Below, one piece after another: positions 35,241 to 46,500 of a stretch of DNA of 64,000 bases. Made by a program: the position numbers and the translations under genes. The stretch is from Diploptera punctata. Its lineage: Eukaryota; Arthropoda; Insecta; Blattodea; Blaberidae. Location of the stretch: assembly GCA_030220185.1 (NCBI GenBank), contig JASPKZ010003432.1, positions 1,798,001-1,862,000 on the forward strand, read 5' to 3'. Numbering within the stretch: position 1 is the first letter of the stretch; each line of letters begins with the position of its first letter. The notes under the pieces were generated by a model. The model made no database searches. It worked only from the letters and a program-made list of their open reading frames with translations, and was not told the DNA's origin.

Positions 35241-35860
35241 TTCTTCTTATTATTATTATTATTCTTTATTTGTAGGATTTTCATCCTGTTTATGTCCCAA
35301 ATCACTCCTCGGAATAAAACGTATTGGATATGTATCCACTGTCTATCCATCTCTTGGCTGGTCTTCCTCTTGCTCTTCTCCCGTCAATTGGTCTATCTTC
35401 TTTAGCTCTTTTTGCAAGTCTGTTGTTTTCCATTCTTTCTATATGAACTTTCCAATAGTTTCGTCTGTCTATAATAAATTTGGTTATGTCTTGAATTTGA
35501 CATGTCTCTAATTTCTGTATTGTATATCCTTTCAAAAAATGTTTTCCCTTGAAGAGTTCTTAAAATCTTCATTTCACATGTGCTTATTATTTGTTTAGTT
35601 TTTGTTGTATCAGCCCTAGTTTCTGTCTCATATACGACAACTGGTCGAACTATCGTTTTGTGTATGCGGATTTTACTTTCTATTGACATAAGTTATGTTT
35701 GTTGCGCCAAATTAAATCTTTCATATATCCTGATATTTGTGCTGCTTTATCAGCTTGTTTCTTTACTTCCTTTATTAGATGTATAGTGTGTGTTATTAAT
35801 CCACCTAAATAATTAAATTCTGATACTTGTTTTATTATTTTTCTTTCCACTTCTAATTTT
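35241..35860 (-). pseudogene. LINE RT thumb and C-terminus remnant
   Basis: Minus frames: VSEFNYLGGLITH, SKIRIHKTIVRPVVVYETET, STCEMKILRTLQGKT and GRRARGRPAKRWID. One or more frameshifts. An AAT-type tail follows at about 35246-35265. Confidence 0.75.
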
Positions 35861-36630
35861 ACTTACATTACAATTATTCAACAAAAAGAAAATAATTTGA
35901 TATTGGTGATGTTTAAATCCACCAAATTATTCCTAGTAAACTTGGAAGATGATTGAATTATATGAAATAAAACTAACTAATTACTTCATCATTAAAAACT
36001 GCTACTTATTAAAGAAGTGTTTTTTACCAAATGAACCCTCTATGCCCTGAAGACCTCTCCGCTCTAGCTACCTTTGCTAGCCAAATAATTCTTCATCCAA
36101 CCAAAAATCCTTTTAAGCCTTTTAAGCCCTATAGTGGGGTCACTTTACTTTTCTATCATTTACTTTATCTTGTTCAGAGTTATAGGCCTAAGTCTACTGA
36201 CAATCAAGATTGCAGGATGAAAACCGATTCCTTTCTCTTCATAATAAAATTACACAATACTGACGTATCATAAATAGGGCTAGGATGTTTATGTACTAAA
36301 AGTTTAGATTGCAACGTAGTATAATAATTTGTTTTTGTTTCACACACAAACAGTTGAATAGTATAATGTGAAGTTAGACTTCTGACTGTTTTTTGTTTTG
36401 GTTTCACTCATTAACAGTTGAATAATAGGCCCTATATACTATCTGCATTGTAAACTTATATTTTATTACATAAAAATCCTAGCCCTAATCTTAAACAAGC
36501 GCTTTGATCTTAGTACACTAACACAAATATTAATACCATGCAAACTAAAAGAACGTTTTATCAACAATTTATCGCATGAAAATTTCCACTGCCGCGCCGG
36601 TGCAAAATACTGGAAGGTACCGATATATCT
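35861..36630. other. No recognised gene
   Basis: AT-rich; no repeat or gene identified. Confidence 0.4.
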
Positions 36631-36968
36631 ACAATTTAGGTTCCATCCATAGTAATTCTGCCTGAGGGCAGGTCCTTCACTGCAATCATAGCATTTTATG
36701 CTATGCTTTGCAGCTTTATTAGGGAATTATAGGTGTGGTAGCTTCCCACACCGGTGAAGGATGATGATGATGATAATGATGATGATGATGGCCGGATGAT
36801 TTTCGAGGACCGTTGGGCCCTAAGCTTCCTGACATTTGTCTTACAGGTGAGGAAAAACCCCGAAAAAGCCTCACCCAGGAGCCTGTCCCGACCGGGAATC
36901 GAACCCGGGCCCGTTGCGTGACAAGGCAGCACACTACCTCGAGACCACAGCGGTGGACAATTTAGGTT
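36631..36968 (-). mobile_element. SINE family B with 12-bp target duplication
   Basis: ACAATTTAGGTT at 36631-36642 and 36957-36968. Minus strand from 36956: GTCCACCGCTGTGGTCTCGA, B-box GGGTTCGATTCCC, TGTAAGACAAATGTCAGG, an ATC repeat, and the tail TCAGGCAGAATTACTATGGA. Confidence 0.92.
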
Positions 36969-37094
36969 ATATACACATATTATGCCTTACCATTTTTTAA
37001 AAAAAGTGTTTATTTCCTTAATACTTATCTATACTAAATTCTAAATTAAATTAACTTCTTAAATTTAGTCCGGATTTTTTAAGTAGGGCCTAGT
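36969..37094. other. Short spacer
   Basis: AT-rich, nothing recognised. Confidence 0.4.
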
Positions 37095-37378
37095 GCTGTT
37101 TTTGCGGACTAGTGGTTACCATGATCACCTCTGGTTCTGAGGTTCGCGAGTTCAAATCCACCCAGGGATTAATAGATTCTTAAAAGCCTAAAAAAGCTTG
37201 ATTATGACTCCTTTCGGAAGGGAAGCAAAGCCATGGTTCTCGTGTCATATATGGCACATTAAAGAACCTTAAGTCTGAAATCTGATGCCTCTAATGAAAA
37301 TTTGTCGGTTTTTTTAACGCACAGGTTTGAATTGCGACGCTAATCATCTAACCTGTTAAGAGCGTCATTAAATAATAT
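37095..37378 (+). mobile_element. SINE family E, best copy
   Basis: A-box GCGGACTAGTGGTTACCATG, B-box GCGAGTTCAAATCC. Body CTCCTTTCGGAAGGGAAGC, GGCACATTAAAGAACCTTAA, ending GTTAAGAGCGTCATTAAATAA. A tRNA-derived SINE. Confidence 0.75.
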
Positions 37379-37860
37379 AGGCCTATTCTAATCTAATTTT
37401 TTAAAAAAGATTTCATATTTCGCGCATCTCATCTGAGCACGGTAACTAATCGGAGACACTATCTAGCAGCCCTGAGAAACTTTATAGGGAGATTTGGACG
37501 CATTTTTTATCACGTAGTACGCGTGTCATATTAAGATTGCGCCACAGTCGCTATTTGATCGATTGTAGACGAGAGAATCTGACAAATAAATGGAATGAAA
37601 TTAAACAAGGGTAGTTCTTTCTCTATGAATAGAAATGTTATGTATTTTTCGATGACAAGCTTGAGGTTGAATATAATATAATATTGTTAGATATTATCCT
37701 ACATCAAAGTTAATTGCTATATTAATTACATTTATACAATCTAGAGGAGTAGGCGAAGATTGAAAACACGGTTAATGGAAGGTAAGTGAATTTTACACAA
37801 ATTATACATTTTTTCTCAAAAGTATGGTTTACTTTTCAAAATCGTGTTTTCAAATTAATA
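37379..37860. other. No recognised gene
   Basis: AT-rich; nothing recognised. Confidence 0.4.
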
Positions 37861-37907
37861 TGCTATGATTGCTGTGAAAGACCTGCCCTCGGGCAGAATT
37901 ACTATAG
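37861..37907 (+). repeat. SINE family B tail fragment
   Basis: GAAAGACCTGCCCTCGGGCAG then AATTACTATAG is the family B 3' end; head and body are absent. Confidence 0.7.
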
Positions 37908-38017
37908 AATAGAACTATGAATTATGTAAAATGACATGTCGTGTATTTTAATTGCAACATGACATCGTGTTTATGTTTAAATACCCCTTTTAAAAATCTA
38001 CAGTTTATATCTGAGTG

Positions 38018-38187
38018 TCCCTCCGTCAGTCCCATGTCCGTCAGCCCTTCGTCCCTCCGTCCGTACATCGGTCCCTCCATCAGTCCCACCGTCGTCCCTC
38101 GTCCCTCCGTCAGTCCCTCATCCGTCCGTCAGTCCCCCGTCCCATCGCCATCCCTCCGTCAGTCCCTCGTCCCTCCGTCGTCCTCGT
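38018..38187. repeat. GTCCCTCC-type minisatellite
   Basis: Imperfect repeats of CAGTCCCTCCGTC and CCGTCCATC-like units. The Pro/Ser-rich frames across it follow from the repeat and are not convincing genes. Confidence 0.85.
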
Positions 38188-38339
38188 CGGAGGCAACCAG
38201 CTTTAACGCCTGGGGCACCCGACTTGCTGACCACATGTCACCTACTACAAGACATGTCAAGGCAGAGGCAATAAAGAGGATATTGGGCTAGCAGGAGAGA
38301 CAGGGAGGGCAACCACCTGTAATGGCAGAGCAGTCTTCC

Positions 38340-39010
38340 ACAAGATTTGGAAGTGTTTTCTCCAAGATTGGTACCTTTAGTTTCGGCGAATTAACAAAAC
38401 TAAAATTATGGCATTTCATGGGAAGGACCCCATACAAAGTAAAATCTGTCTCCAGAATAAAATTTTAGAGAGATCTAATCAATGTAAATACCTTGGATAT
38501 TATCTCTCTATCTGGGATGAAAAAGATAGTCCCTGAAAAAATTACTAGTTATAATAAAAGTTTAGGAATTATTAATCAAGTTATGGAACCATCCCTTGTA
38601 CAAAAAAACACCAGATTACGTTTATATAACACTTTGGCTAGAGGCAGTGTTGACCTATGGTAGTGAAGCATGGACACTAAAAAGACAACATGAAAGCAGA
38701 ATAACGGCTTGTGAAATGAGATTCATGCGCACAACAGCGGGTTACACCAGATGGGATCGGAAAAGGAACACCGATACCTTAAAAGAATTGAAGACTACGC
38801 CAATTTTGGAATATATTAAACAGTACCAACTAAATTGGAAACACCATCTTGAAAGAATGAGTTCAAATCGGATCCCCAAAGCTGTTTATAATTATATACC
38901 AAGAGGACGAAGATCACTGGACCGTCCTATGAAACGCTGGAGGGAAAATTTTCTATAGGATCGTAACAGGCCTTGGCCTAATACTTGGAAGGAAGAAGAA
39001 GAAGAAGTTT
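38340..39010 (+). pseudogene. LINE RT C-terminal fragment
   Basis: 38335-38520 in several frames: TKIMAFHGKDPIQSK and NQCKYLGY. 38596-38958 is open: VLTYGSEAWTLKRQHESRIT, ACEMRFMRTTAGYTR, YQLNWKHHLERM, DRPMKRWREN. The 3' end GCCTTGGCCTAATAC is followed by a GAA repeat. Bases 38935-38975 recur at 57618-57680. Confidence 0.8.
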
Positions 39011-39152
39011 CGGCGAAGGATTCGAGGAAGTGAATCCCTCGGCCGTCTTCAGAACTTTATATATTTTTTGTTAAGGCCGTATAAGAGAAGATGTATAAGT
39101 TAAGTATTGTTTTCGTATGTTTGTCCACGATTGATTATAACGTATGAGTGAG

Positions 39153-39153
<1 letters not shown>

Positions 39154-39232
<79 letters not shown>

Positions 39233-39246
39233 CATCATCATCATCA
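39154..39246. repeat. (ATT)n then (ATC)n microsatellite
   Basis: About 24 ATT units passing into ATC units. The poly-Leu frame is an artefact. Confidence 0.95.
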
Positions 39247-39699
39247 ATGGAGAAGAAGATCGTTTTGAATTACCTTAATTTCATTATTGTTTTTGTTAAT
39301 TTGTGTTACAGTCGTTATCTTGTTTATTTCACTTCTTGACTACTTTTTGTATTAAATAGAGTTTCATTTTTAGTTAATGATTTATCTATTTTGCAAGAGA
39401 TTTCCTTTCAAATATGAGTCCAGCTAATGTACAGCCTTTGAAATAATTTATGGCGTACAGATAATTTTCAAGTCTCAGATCGAAGCCACTGCGCATTATC
39501 AGAGATCAGCTATATGGTTCACAAGTATACGACTATTTGAGAAACTAAATCCGTTCAATTTCGTTGTATGTCGTGCAATGGAAAACAACTTCCTGTAAAT
39601 AAGTAGTGCGGCAAATACTGAAAATAAAACAAAGCAAAAGGAATTAAACAAAAGAAAGAAAATTAATTGAAATAAGGACGACAGAGAGAAAAAAAAAAG

Positions 39700-39785
39700 C
39701 ATAGCAGCAGGATCGAACACGCGACCTCACGCACGGGAAACAGAAGCTCCCTCCATTAGACCACCAACCATCTCTCCGAGAAATC
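39700..39785 (-). repeat. tRNA-like sequence
   Basis: Minus strand: GATGGTTGGTGGTCTAATGG (A-box-like) and GTGTTCGATCCTGCTGC (B-box-like). The acceptor stem is not closed; likely a SINE head. Confidence 0.5.
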
Positions 39786-39958
39786 GTTTGTATGAAGCAA
39801 TGCAGTACTTTAGGACTTACTTGTATAATGAAATTAGGTATTAATTTAAATTAATCAGACGCATTTTGTATTAGTAATGAAAATAAATAATTTTATTATG
39901 CCATGTGTTTTGTAAACAAAGTAATGAGACGTTACAATCTTTATTAATTTTATATATA

Positions 39959-40492
39959 TCTTAATATATAAAAATTTCGTGTCACGTTGTTTGTCCGCGA
40001 TGGAATTCTAAACTACTGAACCGATTTTAATAAAATTTTACACACTGTGTGCAGTTTGATCCAACTTCAGACTTAGGGTAGTTTATAACTAAATTTATAG
40101 TCGGTTTATTTTTTTATTGCATATCCTATTATTTGTTTATTATTTAACAAATAGTTATAATTATCTTGAGTTCCATACGATTCTAACAGATGGCGGTGTA
40201 ATTATCTGTGAATTCCATACGATTCTAACAGATGGCGATGTAAGTTAATTGGTTTATTATTTAACAAAGAGAGATCCAGATGGCTGTGCTTTTTGTTGCA
40301 ACCGTGAATTTCAATTGAATTACAAATATTGATTATTTCATAATTTAAGTGTGTTCAGTGTTTATTTTATTTTCAATATTATTAATTTCGTGTGTAAGTA
40401 TTAGTTTTAAGTAATCTGGCTGAAAGACAGCAACTTAATTTAAATTTTTAACGTATACCTTAGCAACAGCAACGCGTGGCCGGGACTTCTAG
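39959..40492 (+). mobile_element. Helitron-like non-autonomous element
   Basis: Starts TCTTAATATATAAAAATTTC after an A and ends GGCCGGGACTTCTAG before a T, giving the 5'-TC, 3'-CTAG and A/T insertion site of Helitrons. Internal text CGTGTCACGTTGTTTGTCCG and GAACCGATTTTAATAAAATT is of a type common in insect interspersed repeats. No Rep-helicase. An internal 35-bp duplication (TTCCATACGATTCTAACAGA) lies at about 40170-40230. Confidence 0.6.
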
Positions 40493-40496
40493 TATA

Positions 40497-40842
40497 TATA
40501 TCCATCCATAGTAATTCTGCCCGAAGGCAGGTCCTTCACTGCAATCATAGCATTTTCATGCTATGCTTGCAGCTTTACTAGGGAATTGTAGGTGTGGTAG
40601 CTTCCTTGCTTTCCACACCGGTGAAGGATGATGATGGTGATGATGATAATGATAAGGATGATGATGATGGCCATATGATTTCGGGACCGTTTGGGCCTTA
40701 AAGTTTTCCTGACATTTGTCTTACAGGTGAGGAAAAACTCCGATATAAATCTCACCCAGAAAAACTGCCCCGACCGGGGATCGAACCCGGGCCCGCTGCA
40801 TGACAAGGCAGCACGCTACCTCGAGACCACAGCGGTGGACAT
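40497..40842 (-). mobile_element. SINE family B, full-length copy
   Basis: Tail CCATCCATAGTAATTCTGCC at left, ATG/ATC repeat in the middle, TTACAGGTGAGGAAAAACTC, and head GAACCCGGGCCCGCTGC / CTACCTCGAGACCACAGCGG at right. It abuts the Helitron-like end at left and a TA repeat at right. Confidence 0.9.
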
Positions 40843-40920
40843 ATATATATATATAGGACATATATATATATATATATATATGAGCTGTTTCCTTTAATTT
40901 ATTTATTTTCATATATTCCA
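40843..40920. repeat. TA microsatellite
   Basis: Two TA blocks around TAGGACATAT, then AT-rich sequence. Confidence 0.85.
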
Positions 40921-41190
40921 TTCCATAGTAATTCTGCCCGAGGGCAGTCTTTCACTGCAATCATAGCATTTTCATATTATGCTTTGCAGCTTTACTAGGG
41001 AACTGTAGGTGTTGGTAGCTTCCCGTTTATCTTAACACCGGTGAAGAATGATGATGGTAATGATAAAGATGATGCTGGTCGGATGATTTTCGGGGACCGT
41101 TGGGCCCTAAGCCTCCTGACATTTATCTTTCAGGTGAGGAAAACCCCCCAAAAAATCTCACGCAGGAGTCTGACCCGACTGGGAATATTT
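40921..41190 (-). mobile_element. SINE family B, head-truncated copy
   Basis: CATAGTAATTCTGCCCGAGG through CTGACATTTATCTTTCAGGT to CCCGACTGGGAATA; the head is replaced by a TA repeat at 41194-41226. Confidence 0.85.
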
Positions 41191-41231
<41 letters not shown>

Positions 41232-41299
41232 ATACGAAGCCTGGTAAAATGTAGGCATTATAAAAATTAAGGACATTATTAAATAATATTAAATAAAAA

Positions 41300-41400
41300 A
41301 TATATATACCTGACCAGAATCGAACGTGGGCCCGCGTAGTCGGAAAACGAGCATCTTACCGACTGCTCCACTAAAGCGAAAGATACGAATGCTGCATGAA
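41300..41400 (-). repeat. tRNA-like sequence
   Basis: Minus strand: GCTTTAGTGGAGCAGTCGGT and a B-box-like CCACGTTCGATTCTGG. It lies beside a TA repeat; probably a SINE head. Confidence 0.5.
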
Positions 41401-43394
41401 GAGAGACTTACGCCGTCCGCTTTATACTGAAACGAGTCAGAACATGTAACAACGCACTGGTGTGAATCGCTCTTCAAAACTCTTTTTTAACTTTCCATCA
41501 TCAAGAGATGCGCCATCATTTTTTCAAAGTATGTACATGATTTAATATCCTCAAATCTCCTCACTCATGATCTTATTTAGAATTACGTTAAATACGTTAG
41601 GTCAAGTTAAAAGTATCAAGTGTTTGAGTCTAGCAGATGTATATAAAGGAGATGAAGCATGTTTGCGTAACTTGGGCCCAGCGCGCAGAATCTCTGTTAT
41701 CATAATATGTATAGTATTGTTTACCGGTCCTCTCTCTTTGTTGTTTATGTTAGTGTCGCGATATATTGAATCTTTGTATTAAAGTTGAATGTTCTGAAAA
41801 GCTATAATCATACTTCGTAAATATTATTGTAATAAATTGCCGTGTAGTTTCGATAATAGTGTTGTAATTATAGATTATTCATATGATAATCCACGGAGAC
41901 CATGCATTGGGCAAGAGTGAATTATATATGGCGGATCCTTTTCAGTAATATACTTCCTGGAATAAATAAAAATTTTATAATTTTTTAGTATTAATTTTAA
42001 CACAAGACAATAAATGATAGTGTTATTTCATTAAAAAAACTAATCAAGACAAGTCTGGTTACTAAAGAGAGTTAATATGCGTGCAAATGCTTGGTGAACA
42101 GTTCAGAATAGAGAAACAATGCATAGGTTTAGTTAGGATCTATTTTTACTACATTATTTTAAACCTAATGCATTTTTAAATTTTCATTTTAAGAGCATTT
42201 AAATACTAACTTGTACTTAAATTACTTTATGGTTTTGGTTCTTAAAACACGCAAAAACAAATAGCATATAATTTCTTATTAGACCAGGCTCATCAAATCC
42301 ACAGCATATACATTATCCAGATCCTGTTTGATATCTCTTAATGGAAATAACACAAGAAATGTTATTTCGTAAATAATTTTGCTTTTTTTTTATTGTTACT
42401 ATAGAAAATTATTATAAAAAGTTTATCAATATTTTTGTTAATTAGGCCTAACATTTTCAGTTACTTTCTAATAAATAGTGATTTCCCCTTATTTACTATG
42501 TTCATCTAAAAGTGGAATTTTTTTTTTAATAAACAACTAGAAAATTGTGTAAATTATTTTAATCAAATTTACTAATTGATGAATTTTGAAAATAATTTAT
42601 AGTTAAAGACATCTGAAAAGTTGCAAAGTTCTTGTAATTTTCTTCTGAAGAGAGTAAGAATAAAATAGGGGAAAATTGTTCACAAAATAGCATTTGTTAG
42701 CTTTCAAATAGATTTTTTAATGAATGGGACAGGATAGGGAACGTTTCATGCGATTGATCCATCTAGTCGGCAATGAGTAGTTGAAATGTTTCGTCGTTCA
42801 AATTCAGATGGCGCAGCAGTATAAAATTGCATTCAAAATTTAACATTGAGAGACACCTCTATTCGGTTCTTTATGGTTCATTACCAACATAATTGAACTG
42901 TCAAAACTATATATTAATATTTTTTTCGACAAACATCAAAATAGTTTTATACAAATGCATAATATAAACAAATGCCAAGAAATCAACTAAACATTACTTA
43001 TAGCAGTGTAAATCTGTGATCTCCCTCTCCGTTATATTAAATATGCGTTTCATTAATAATAAATGTAGCCTATAATTCCTTAAAATGTTATACTAATCAT
43101 TTTTCCCTTGATAATTTATTGTAATGTTATTCTGATAAGGATTTCTATATACTTTACTAATATGACCTTTATAATTTTATATTTCCTCAAAATGACGTAA
43201 GCAGTTTACAATGTACTTTTTTCCTTAAAGTGTAATGATTGTATCAGCTGGCCCGTATTTTAAGGTAAGGTAAAATTCACCATACTTTATGTCATGAATA
43301 GATTGCGCCTTTTATTTTAGTTTTAATCCGTTTATTGGTTGCGCTTTTACTTTCAGAGATGTATCATTTAAATTAAATGGTGGGAATTTAAATT
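41401..43394. other. Upstream region of the MALT1-like gene
   Basis: AT-rich, no coding motif found. Within 43250-43356, AAGGTAAGG (about 43263) and TTTACTTTCAG (ending 43356) could bound an 85-90-bp intron in the 5' UTR. No TATA box could be singled out. The short frame at 41567-41782 has no known domain. Confidence 0.35.
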
Positions 43395-43531
43395 ATGGTT
43401 GCACCTAACCCCCAAGTAATAGTTACGGATATTTCACCTCATTTGATTCAAGAGCTTACATCTTTATTGAATGAGAATGAACGTTGGAGAGAAGTAGCCC
43501 ATGAGTTTAATATCCGTTATGGTTTATTTAA
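43395..43531 (+). CDS. MALT1-like exon 1 (start, death domain first half)
   Basis: ATG at 43395 is preceded in frame by TAA (43389-43391). Encodes MVAPNPQVIVTD, then LTSLLNENERWREVAHEFN, the first helices of the death domain. Donor AA|GTAAGT at 43532, phase 2. An apparent stop TAA lies just past the donor. Confidence 0.85.
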
Positions 43532-46500
43532 GTAAGTATTTGACATATTTACTTCTTTTATTTTTGGGTTATGTAGCTATAAATTCAGCACCTTTAATTT
43601 CATGAAATGTAGAATTATTTGATTATATTATTCAAAATATTATAACATAACCTAACTTAGGCATAGGTGTATCTTAACTTACAGTTTTCCAAAATAATTA
43701 AAAGGAAGGAGTCATTTTACTAAGATTGTGGCTGGGTTATATTTTGGTGTTAGCTTGCATATTTTACTTGGAAAATTAAGGTAGTTATATTTTCAGTTAC
43801 ATATAACTAATTAGGTTCAAGTTTAGAATACCTTTACCTATGATTTTCCATACTACATTCTTATAATACTTTTCTATCTTTGCTAACATTTCATACTATT
43901 TTAAACGTTTTACAACGACACTTATAACATATTTTTTACTATTATTTAATATTTATCTATGTATCCAATGCTTTCTTCAAAGTTCTGCAGAATCATGTGC
44001 ATGCGTGAACACTTTGAAGAAACTTCTACTAGATGGCAGAAATATCTGTGAAATTGGAATGACTAACATTCGAAAATATATTTTAAGAAATGGATATTCA
44101 CTCACTTTAACTTAACTGATATATTTTTAAAGACCTATAGAACAACAGTGTGCATGCACCAGAGTTTATAGAGCCAGCGATAACCCACCATTGAACCACA
44201 TATAAATTATCATCCTTTGCCACATATCGATTATTACTAAAGTTACAGCTTACGCTAGATGGCAACGTATCACTATGAAATTTAAATGTCCAATCTTTGC
44301 AGTAAATCCCCAAATCTATGTTAAAGAAATATATTAATAATATCAAAATTACCTAATGTTTATTAAAAATCGGTGTACACTTACTTATCACTTCCAAACA
44401 TCGATCTACCCAGCAATAGAAAAATCATAGACTAAGTAATAAACTCTGTGGATTAAAATAGCAGTCAGGATCACATTATTGTCTAACAGTGTCATAATGT
44501 TGTGATTTGCATATTTAAATAAATACTTAAAAATTGTCAAATGTAAAAATTGTTTGAATAAGTTTAAAATATTAAAAAATATTAGTAAATACAGAAGAAA
44601 AGCCATAGTTCACAACAATAAACTGAAGAATCAAGGGTAAGTCATTCTGGTGAATAGCCGTTTGTGTACATCAGATTAGTTGACACTTCATTAAATAATA
44701 TGCATGTTATTTATTTTGTTAGGTTCGGAAGAGGGAAGTTGGTGTACATCCATTTCTTATAAACATTTGGGAATTTATTGCAAAAGTTGGTCATACTTTC
44801 ACACATGTCTGCCATCTAGTGGAAGTTTCTTTATGCATTTGCACATGCGCACAATGATTTTGTAGAACTTAGAAAAATTCTTGATAAAGGTAAACTAAAC
44901 TTTTTCCTATAAATTATTTAATGTTTGTTTAAATAAAATCCTCATGTTAATAATGTCCAACGCTGTGGTTAGGAGGTAGCGTGCTGCCTTATCATGCAGC
45001 GGACCTGAGTTTGATTCTCGGTCATGACAAGTTTCCTGGGTGAGTTTTTTCTTGGGTTTTTCCTCACCTGTAAGACAAATGTCAGGTATCTTTGAGGACC
45101 AAAAGGTCCCTGAACATCATCTGGCAATCATTATCATCCCTTGGTGTGGAAAGCAACAGGAAGCTACCCTAATAAAGCTGCAAGGCTTAGCATGAAAATG
45201 CTATGATTGCAGTGAAAGACCTGCCCTAGGACACAACACTGTAAATAAAAAAAGATGTTACTAACAAAACCTTAACCCACCCATAGTTTTTTAAGGGGTT
45301 TATTAGGAAAATGCCTTACCATAATTTAAAAAGTCTCCAAAAATGGACAATTTAATGTTGCAGAATGTAAATAGTAATCTTAGGTTACATGTTTGTATGT
45401 ATATATATATATACCGGTATATATTTATTTCTTGGTGAGAAAAAAGTATGAGAAATAAGAAAAAATGAATTAGAATTTGACATAAATATAACCTAAAAAT
45501 AGTAATATAAACAATATGGATACTATAAGAATAGTCCTGTAGCATGGGAAAACAGAATTGCCATTTGTATTAGCATAGACTGATCATGTTCCCTCACTTA
45601 GTATTACTGTCTCCAATTTTCTGCAGCATTTGAAAACTTATTTGTAACATAAACTAAATTTAGCTAACCTACCCAAATCCTAATCTAACATACCCAAATG
45701 TACTGAAACATAGCACAAAATTAACAATTGTAGACATAGTATGACCCTCATCGGTTCTCTATGGTATGAATGGGGTTGTTAGATGTTGTATAACAAGAAA
45801 AAAGCATGTTGGTACCTCAAACGTAGTTAGTAATGTAATCAGTACTGTAGCATTTTATATAGTTTTCAAGATTGTAACTTGTAGTCCATTCTGACATGCA
45901 TGGTGTATTCTTTCCCTAACAATAACCTTTCTAAATAATTATCAACAAAGGATAAAGGTATACTTTTTAATAATCATGTTTGAACATCATTGAGGTTAAA
46001 ATTATTTCAATTTTAAAAATTTGTACCTTATAAAACAGTCGTCCTCAACTATAATATTATAATTATATTTTATACATAATTATTATATATGTATATATAA
46101 TTTTATTTTATATATTATTATTATATAGGCTATATAATTTTATTTTATATATGATTATTATGTAAAAAAACTCCAAGCATGACAGACCTAGAAGGCCCTT
46201 GGCCTACCAGCCGGCTGCTGGTCTCATTATCCACATGTGTTAATCACAGAGGTAGATGATCATGAGCCAGCGTAGGACTGACATGTGGGTAGCATGTCGG
46301 GTCTCCCAACCGTTATAGCCGGTCTTCTCAACCTGGAGTCAGTACTCATGATGCTTGGTGGGCACCAGTCCCATACTGGCCGAAATTCCATGAGAAAATT
46401 TCTTCCCCCATGGGGACTCGAACCAGCACAATTCCCATAGCTCTGTGCCAAGGCATCTTGCCTTAACTACTCGGCTATGGCGCGGGAAAATTATTATATA

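Noticed and set aside
41567..41782. 71-codon frame upstream of the MALT1-like gene
   Set aside because: No homology recognised, hydrophobic C-terminus only; not enough to call a gene.
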